Positions 47,801 to 57,300 of a stretch of 64,000 bases of DNA are shown here, one piece after another. The DNA lies in assembly GCA_023630585.1 (NCBI GenBank), contig CM042544.1, positions 21,460,756-21,524,755 on the forward strand. The letters run 5' to 3'. The notes beneath the pieces are model-generated. The model had not been told where the DNA came from and made no database searches. It was given only the letters and a program-made list of their open reading frames with translations. The stretch is from Cranoglanis bouderius (Eukaryota > Chordata > Actinopteri > Siluriformes > Cranoglanididae). Within the stretch, counting starts at the first letter, position 1. Every line of letters starts with the position of its first letter. A program made the position numbers and the translations under genes.

Positions 47801-50800
47801 GAGCCCAGAACCTCAACCCCACTGAACACCTCTGGGATGAACTGGAACACTGACTACAACCCCAGGCCTTCTCACCCAACATCAGTGCCCGACCTCACTA
47901 ATGCTCTTGTGGCTGAATGAGCAAATCCCCAAATCCAAAGTCTAGTGGAAAGCCTTCCCAGAAGAGTGGAGGTTATTATACCAACAAAAGGGAGACTAAA
48001 TCTGGAATGGAATGTTCAAAAAGCACATATGAGTGTTATGGTCAGGTCTCCGCAAAATTTTGACCATATAGTGTATTTCAATCTGACTGATTATTTCTTT
48101 AAGAGGTCTTGATTCATGAATTGTAATACTAATAATGATAAGCTTGTTTGTATATTTCTGGTAGAACTTAAAAACCCAGTGAATCTTGCAAGCTAACGTA
48201 TTGTAAGCTTTAATGACTAGTTTAGGACTCTTACAAAAACACAGAAAATCCAACTGTAGTATGTGCCATGTGAATTATTCCACTTCCAATTATTCCAATT
48301 ATACTTTTATTTGATAGTAATACGATTATAATGCAGATGATGCAGCTCTACATTATTAATGTTCACAGGTCCACATTTAAATGATATTCATTACAGCATC
48401 AAGAGCAGTATGGGCAGCAATACTGAAATATTACACCCCTACTGATAGAAAAATATGTGTGTGTGTGATGCAATCATGTCAGTATGAACCAAAATCTCAA
48501 AAAAATGTTTCCAACATCCTGTGGAATCCATGAGAGCAAAGGGAGGCCCTAACCAGTATAGTATAGTAGTAGAGTATAGTGTTCCTAATAAAGAGCTCAG
48601 TTAGTGTACATATAAAATAATAAGAAATACCCAGAGCACAAGTTCTTGCCAAGTCAAGAGGACAATATTCTTTGCTTGCTTCATCTTTTCCATTTTGTAC
48701 TACCTTACTACCCTACCTGAAGAATACCCAGACTGCATTGTCTCTAAATCCAAATGAATCGCCCCACCAACCTTCTTTATTCCACTGGGAGTTGGAAATA
48801 CAGCAAGCCACCTCCTAAATCTCAGGGACGTTAACCTCTGCCTTCCCAGAAGACAACTTTCTGTACCATTTCAAATACAGGCTCGTTTCCCCCTTAGTAT
48901 TATATTTCACCCTCCTTTCATGTGTTTCGTTTCGTATTTGGTCCAGTGCAGGAAACAGAATCCCTCACCAATTTCCTGTGTACTCTCATCATAGCTGGAT
49001 TGCTTACTGTGTACATTAAACTAATCACGTATTGACATTTGTCTCTGTGTACTGTGCTGGAGATTTATTCAGCCGAGTTTCTATACTTAAATCTAGCCTA
49101 GTTTCTATGGTTGTTCTATTGTCTGGTGATAATACAAAAAAAAAAAAAATCACAGGCCAATGTTAAATTTTGTGGTGTACATATTTCCATTTAAGTTTAT
49201 TAAATCCCAGTGCTTAAGGTTGTTAATTATGAAATTAGTAAATTATTCTCGACTGTTTTCTTTTTAATGTATGCAGTATTGATTTCCCATTTATCAGAAC
49301 ATCTCACGTGTAATGGAACAAAAAGCAAGGTATGCTAGAAACTGAAATGTCACCGTACTTTTAATGATAACAAAATAAAAGCAGTATAACAGAAGAAAGA
49401 ACAGATGATGAATTATCAGCTTCATGAATTAGGTAAGAAGTTCATAATAATACTAGCATCATGTCATGAAGATATAATCCTGGGTGGTTACATGCTTTTC
49501 CTTGATTAAATATTGAACAAGTTTGAATGTTCATGTTTAACTGTGAGATGTTTAAGGCAAAATCCAGAATTTATTTTCATCAACATGCATTTCACAAAAT
49601 AAGGTAGCACTAGAATGCAGTGTTCATCATTTTGGCCTATATAAAGTGAACTGTGAGTCCTACAGACAAAATTCATTTTTCCCCTCTGATTCTTTGGATA
49701 ATTGCAAACCAATTTGCAAGTTGGACCTTTTAGTTCCAGCTCTTTAGATTTTGAATTAATTTGTGCAATTGTTTGTAAACTAATCCTAGGTTTTTAGGTG
49801 CATCACAAAATTGGTCTGTAGATACTCAGTGGAGACTGAAACTAAGTACAAAAAATATGTTGAGATTTGTAATCAATCAATTCAAGCACAGTGTAGCAGT
49901 CTGGTTGACTAAAACAGCTATAACTCATGATTTGCTGTGTGGATTCATAAGAACCTTGAAAGAATCTTGTGAAGGAACAGTGAATACAATCAATGTGAAA
50001 TTTGGCAAATTGCATCTTTGTGCTATTCTGTGCATTTCTAATGTGGACTTGATGACTTCACCGTTACTGGCCAATCAGCTTTCAGCAGGGATTTGGCAGG
50101 GTTAAGACTGAGCTACTGTCATGAAATTTTAATAGTAATGTAATAGTAATGTAAGACAGTCATCAATTTTACTACTCTATATACCTAAAAATGACAAAAT
50201 ATACTATATACTATGTTCTATATATATTGTATCTTGTATTGTGCTATGTGTTGGGTAAAGCCACTAGTTTGTAATCATTAATAAGCACTAGATTTTCTTA
50301 TAAACACAAGCCAATACTGCTGAATATTGGCAAAACCGCCAAAAATGTACAATTTTAAAAAGTGTAAAATTCAGTATTGACAAGGTGCTAGAGATATGAA
50401 TTTTAGTATGCGTAAGCAATGGTTCTAGTACCATTAGCACCGCAATAGCACCCCAATGCAATGTACGAACAAGGTTTTCTTTGTATGTATCTGTAAATCC
50501 ATATACCTAAAATATTGCCAATGTCATCAATGTGGAAACACTGGGAACACCCCTAAGTTCCTAGAATGCTCCACAGACCAGTATTCAGTAATATTTTCTG
50601 CTGCCTAAAAAATATTGTTTAATTATAGATCTGATGTCACAGGGATTTTGGGATTGCTCAATCTTGTGTGCCCATAAAAGCCTGTGAAAACAGCACAGGT
50701 TCAGTTGTCTCAAATTATCATCTTGTCTAGTGCAGCAGCTGTCATGGCATCCATTTTGCTTGCTCTGTTGGTGTACTCTTAAATTCCGATGACATATTAT

Positions 50801-53800
50801 ATCATACCCATAAGGCTAGAACAACTAAACTTAACACTTTTGCAGCAAATGGTATAGAGCTCATCAAAAGAAGAACTGGTACCGTGGACTTGGTGCCAAA
50901 GATTATATATGCCTTCATTGTTGAATGGTTTATCTAATTTGAAGAATACTAGAGAAAATGTTGTGATCCCATCAATAAACACAAAAAACTCTTAAGTGTT
51001 AGACGCTGTGTTGTTTCAATTAAACTGGCTGATCTCTTGGCAAAAAGAATGAATGCAGCTGTGAAACCTGTAAGGAAATTATGTCCGAGATGTCACTCTG
51101 AGGCTGCCAATAACCCTGCAAAATCCAGTACTGAGATAGAACAAAGTGACTTTGAAGTAGAGACTGAGGATATGTCTCTGGAGAAGGCACCAACAAGCTT
51201 TACATCCATAGATCTGTCACCATTTAAGATCACCAAATTAAGCCAACCAAGAAAAAAGAAACTGATGAGTGGAATTTGCTCTGGAGCAAAGATCTGTATC
51301 TATTTGTATTTATTTGTACATACATAATTTTCATTTTCTTTTCATAATGATGCCAGCCCTGTTGCCAAATGCAATTTGGGTTGCATATAGTACTAGGATA
51401 ATAGTTTACGCATACAAAAATTCAGGTCGCTAGCTGCTTGCCAACATTCTCAAAAAAGTAATTTATTTTTTCTAATTTAGCAATTTTGGCCATACTTGCA
51501 TGCATTTACACTACAGTTGCAATCAAATTATTCAACCCCCATTGCAAATCAGGTTTATTGTCAAAATTTACAGACTTTCAGTTGTTTGCGATTAACAAAT
51601 CAAACAAAAGCAATTGAAATAGTTCAACACAATGAATGCTTCAACTGAAAATGCAACTTATAATGACTTCTCCAGTTTCAAAATTATTCAACCCCTTCAT
51701 GGCAAGCATCTTTAGTACTTAGTAGAGCACCCTTTTGCTGTTATGACCTGCTGCAAATGAGATGCATAGCCAGACACCAGCTTCTGCCAGTGTTCCTGAG
51801 GAATCTTAGCCCATTCCTCATGAGCGATGGCCTACAGTTCAGTAATATTCTTGGGTTTGCATGCTGCAAATCTCACCAGAGATTCAAGTCAGGTGACTGT
51901 GATGGCCCTGTGGAATTTTCCATGACTTCTTCTGCAACCAAGCCTTGGTGGAATTTGAGGTATGCTTAGGATCATTCTCCTGTTGGAAGGTCCAATGATG
52001 CCCAAGCTTCAGATTCCTCACAGACAGCACAACATTTTCTCCTAGGATTTCCTGATACTTCAATGAATCCATCTTGCCTTCCACATGCTGCAGGTTTCTG
52101 AGGATGCAAAGCAGCCCCAGAGCATCACCGAGCCACCACCATGCTTGACTGTGGACAGACTGTTCTTTCTTCATCCTTCTTCCTCCAGATATATCGCTGA
52201 TTCATCGTGCCAAAATGTTCCAGCTTTCTTTCATTGCGCCACAGAACAAAATCCCAAAACGTCTGTGGCATATTTATATGATTTTGAGCCACTTTTCTTG
52301 TGCTTTTGGGTCAGCAGTTGTGTACGTCTTGGAGTTCTGGCATGGAAACCTTCTGAGTTTAGTACTCGCCATACTGTGCTCACTGAAACCTCAGTGCCTT
52401 GTGTCTTGCTGCAGGTCTTTTGCAGTCACTCAAGGGTTTTTCACAACCTGCCTTCTCAGAAATCTGGTTGCAGCCGTTGATAGCTTCCTTTTTATATCCA
52501 GGTATTGCATACCTTCCTTTTTATGTCCAGGTATTTCATGTATTTTCTGCCCCTAGCCAGATGAGGTATTTCATGTGTTCCAGCTCACCTGACAACACCT
52601 GTTTTGCATATTTGTGCTGTTGTGAGGGATTCTATTCAGGGGGTTGAATAATTTTGAGACTGGAGAAGTCATTATAAGTTGCATTTTCAGTTGAATTTGG
52701 GGAAACTACTTGAAGCATTCGTTGTGTTGAACTATTTCAATAGTTTTTGTTTGATTTGATCACTGCAAACAGCTGAGAGTCTGTAACTTTTGACAATTAA
52801 TCTGATTTGCAATGGGGGTTGAATAATTTTGATTGCAACTGTATATGGCCAAATGTTTGCAGACAACTGACCATCACACCCATATGCGGTCCTCCCCCAA
52901 ACTGCTGCCACAAAGTTGGAAGCACACAGCTGTCTAGAATATCTTTGTATGCTGTATCATTAAGATTTCCCTTCACTGGTACCAAAAGGCCCAAACTTAA
53001 TGCCCCTGTGCACAAAGTGAGATCCATGGAGACATGGTTTGCCAAGGTTGGAGTGGAAGAACTCAAGTTGCCTGCACGTTTTTGTGGGACCGTTACTTCT
53101 CTGCTTCCTGTCTGTGGATTTCAACACCTTTAAAGCTCAGGATTCTAACTTAAACAGCAAATAAAGGAAAAGACAAAAACACGGAGTGTGAGAGAGATAA
53201 AAAGACATATGCAAAGAGGAAGGGAGAAAAAGAATGCAACAATAATATTAATTTTTTTCTGATTTATCTTACAGTGTTTTGTCTCATCTGCCATGTCCCT
53301 AGAGGGTGCAGTGATTGATAGCCTAATCCAATGGCTGTGCTTCAAGAACCTCATCTCATTCTGTGTTCTTATCATTAGAAGCCTGTGCTTATGTTCACAG
53401 CTCGCTGCCTGCTACTGGCCCATGAGATTTAAGGGTCTGGCCTTTAGAATATATTTAACACAAAATTGAAATCTTGACAGTGCTTAGAAGACTGTCCTCA
53501 GCGATGCAGCTTTAATTAATCATTTAATTAAAATAAAAGGCCTACTGTACCATGGTCTGTCTAACACACAGACTGCTGTGCTGATTACTCAAACATGCAG
53601 CTCTAATTTAAAAAGCCATAGCCTCTTGCATCACAAACTCCAGATAAACATCTCCCAACTCTTCCACCAGCCTTCAGCGTATTCAAACAACAAGAGGGGA
53701 AATCCTAAGTAAATAAAAATGTAAACATGAAAGACAAACTTGCTTTCAACAAGGAGTCTGCTGTCAACAAAGACCAAGATGTTTTCTAGACCTGTAGCCT

Positions 53801-54357
53801 GCCAGACCAGCATTTCAGCTCTTCTTTCTTCTATTAATGCACAAGTGCATCAATGCTCATGCAGTCTGGATACATGCTGAATACAGCTGGAAATAGGCTT
53901 TGGTAAAAGAGGCAGAAAGCTGCATGAGCATTCAGATGAAGCTGAACCGGACTTGTAGACGAGCTGCGTTTCTTTCCCTCTCTCATTGTTGTTACAGAGT
54001 CGATCCTCAAACAGCAGGACAACAAACACTGGCTGATGTGCACATATTATCACATCACCACATTAAAGGAGAAAAAAGAACATCAGCCCCTGGAGTCCCA
54101 GTACTCTGCTGAAAAAGATCAATAGATGATTATTGCGATCAGTGAAGAAAAAAAAGTCAAAGAAAAAGTCAAAATGAGGCACATAATGTAGACCACTCAG
54201 AGCATTACTACATTTGTTGACACCCATTTTTTTCTCTCTCTCTCCTTCTCTCTCAGATGATGGGCCTTCAGTTATGCATTAGCATACATGCCAACATCCT
54301 GTAGCTCTCAAAGGGCTCTGACACCACTCAATCCATAGCACTGCACTCTAATGAAGG

Positions 54358-54388
<31 letters not shown>

Positions 54389-57300
54389 GCACGCGCAAGC
54401 ACGCACACACACACACACGCATGTGCGAGCACGCACACACACACACACACACACACAGACACACAGACACACACACACAAGCAAATGAGTGCACATACTG
54501 ATACAAACACTAGCCACAGTTCACTCACTGGTGATAAAGTTAAAGCCCACAAACCTAAACCTAAACACAAACCCAAACAAACAAACACAACCCACACACA
54601 CATACACACACATTTCTATCTACCAATCAATATATAAAGTTTATCAGCTCTAAAATCTGCCATATGGTACAGTTTAGAGCACTGATCAACTCTGATAGCC
54701 TTTAGTGGCCATTTGTAGCACACTAATGCCATAGGACTAATTTCTATACCAGTTCATCCAAAAGTAACATCATACACACTGAAACAGAACATTCAACTGT
54801 GATTTATTCTACAGTATATACCAGACTAGACTGTACTGAAACTGTGCATGAGAACAGAAATATACTTTACTGTGGGAGTTTGCTTTAAAAAGATGTCTTC
54901 TTTTCCTGCAATGGAGCATTTCCAGTTTCAGTTTTTTTCTTTATATATTCACTTATAGTTTTATAGTTATTGTTTTTGTGGGGTTTTTTTGTATACCAAA
55001 AACCATCATAAATCTTATTTACATGACCATTTCAATCTCACTTTATCTCTTAGGATTAAACTGGTTGTTTTGTTACTGTTCTTTTAAGACTGAAATGTAA
55101 ATTATTTTCATTTTGGCTCTGGAATCTCTTGTGAAATCAGGCCCATTCATCACCAACTGTAAAACTGGAAATAAATAACTAAACTTGGCAAAGTGGCACG
55201 TTTTAATGTCATTGTTATTATTATTCTGTGTTGTTATTTAGTCACAATCTTCACAGATGACCATATGGCATTGCTAAGTTTTAGACTAAAGTGAGAGCTT
55301 GCTAGCTAATGTAATTCAAAGTAGCTAACCATGCTCGAAAAGCAGAATAGATAATCCAAGATAAATTTGTAGTATATAGCAACTAGCCAGCTAACAAGTA
55401 AAAGTAATAAGTAAAAGTCTGTGATAAGTTAGTTCAGCTAAAAAATAAGTGGTAAGCTTACTCACAGACAGCCTTGATTTATGCACAGTTTAACGGACAG
55501 AGTCACAACACTCGACTCCCAAACCCGCACTTTGTTGTTAACTTCTTTAAAAATGTTCTTTTTAAAAAATCTACAATGGGTAACCTTGAATGTTTTACTG
55601 ATACCAATGTTTATATTAGTCTTTAAAAAAAAATAAATAAATAAAGTGTTGTGGATGTGGATTGAATGAATCGCTTATGTTCTACATCCAGTGTGAATTC
55701 TAGGTAACTTACTAGAGAGTCAACACTTAACAATGACAGTGAAAAGCCATTGCTAATTATCTCAAATTTCCTCATTTGCCTAACTCACACAATTTCGTGT
55801 TTCACACTCTCAGTACAGTGATTGGCTGCGCAGGATGACTCAAGGTCAGGTAAGGGTTAGACTTGAGCTCGTGCTGGCAGTCTCTGGGGTATTCTGGCCT
55901 TACAGAAGACCTCAAGTGGCAGTTTTTACCATGATTAGTTGTTTCCTCTGTTACTTCTTAATTGGTTTATCAAACACATAAGGCCTTCTGTGCAGTCTCT
56001 GCACCTAACCAAGTCCTAACCAGTGGGTGACTGTATATTCCCAGACACCATATTATCTATAAGTGGATAATTTTCCTTTTCCCTCGAACTTGACAAAGGA
56101 ATGATAATATTGGTACAATACATACAGAGAATAAACAATCACAAACATTATGATTCTTATTTAGAAATATGCTTAAATTACAGATGTCATTTTTATTTCC
56201 CACAAATCCTTAGGCTTCTAGTCTTTAAAGCTTTGTTTCCATATATCCAGCATATAAACCAGGGCAGTTACAGTGTGTTTTTATATAGTACACTGAACTC
56301 TTTTATATCAAAAAGCCAGAACCCCTTTGACAGTCTTGTGTGAATCAAAGCCACATTACATCTTGCTTTATAGTCTGCACCGAATATATCCAGAGAGAAC
56401 AAATTTATGTATATTCCTGAATTCTGTTTCAAATAAGAGGCCTGACACCACAGTTCTTGAAACTGTAGTGTGGAGATGCAGCAAACTTGAGATTTGAGTG
56501 TATGAGCTAGAGCATGCTGAAGGAGCCTGGCAGAGGAGACCTTGCCCAGCTTTGATCTTAGAGACATACAAAATGTATCAGCCACGAAAAAAAACACACG
56601 CGCACAGACACACACACACACACACACACACCGAGGTGGAGGGGCTTGAGGCTGTCTTTTAGTAGCCAACAGACAGGAGGATAATATTTTCACTAACAGG
56701 AGCCTGTATGTGTTTTCCACTGACCTGTTGCGCATAGGAATTTAATAACCACAGTGCAGTGAACTTAGGTGAAGATAAGAAATCCTTCATCATTTCTGAA
56801 ATGATGTGCAAGTAGTAGCTCTTTACCCTACAGCCAGAGTTAAGAGTTTCTGCCCTATTACCCTGTTCGCACTATTTTCTGCATAGGTGCTATGGATATG
56901 ATAAAAGTAATTTCAGGTCACTTATTTGTGGATGGAACAAGATTCAAAGCAAAATGAAGCCATAAACATGAATCTATTTGCAGAGTACCATTAAAAATTG
57001 AGCTCACAAGCATGTGATAAATTCAAAATCATAGTTTTGTCATTAAATCAAATCCCATACATCATGGCTGTGGTGAATTATGTCCCCTGGAGGAATGGCA
57101 TAGCTTTGAAGGCTGTAGGAGGATGGATGCTAGACAGGGGTGCAGCAAAATTCCTGATAGGTTCAACTCCAATGGGATATCAGAGCCCGGCAGGTAAATC
57201 TTAAATAGGGAAAAGATGACACTAAGTAGTTTTGCTTACATAAAATGCTGCCACAATAGTCTCTCCATTAATCTTTAATGCCTACTTTTTTTGCTGGGCC

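Noticed and set aside
54308..54609. Cys-Val rich frames
   Set aside because: Translation of the compound (CA)n microsatellite.
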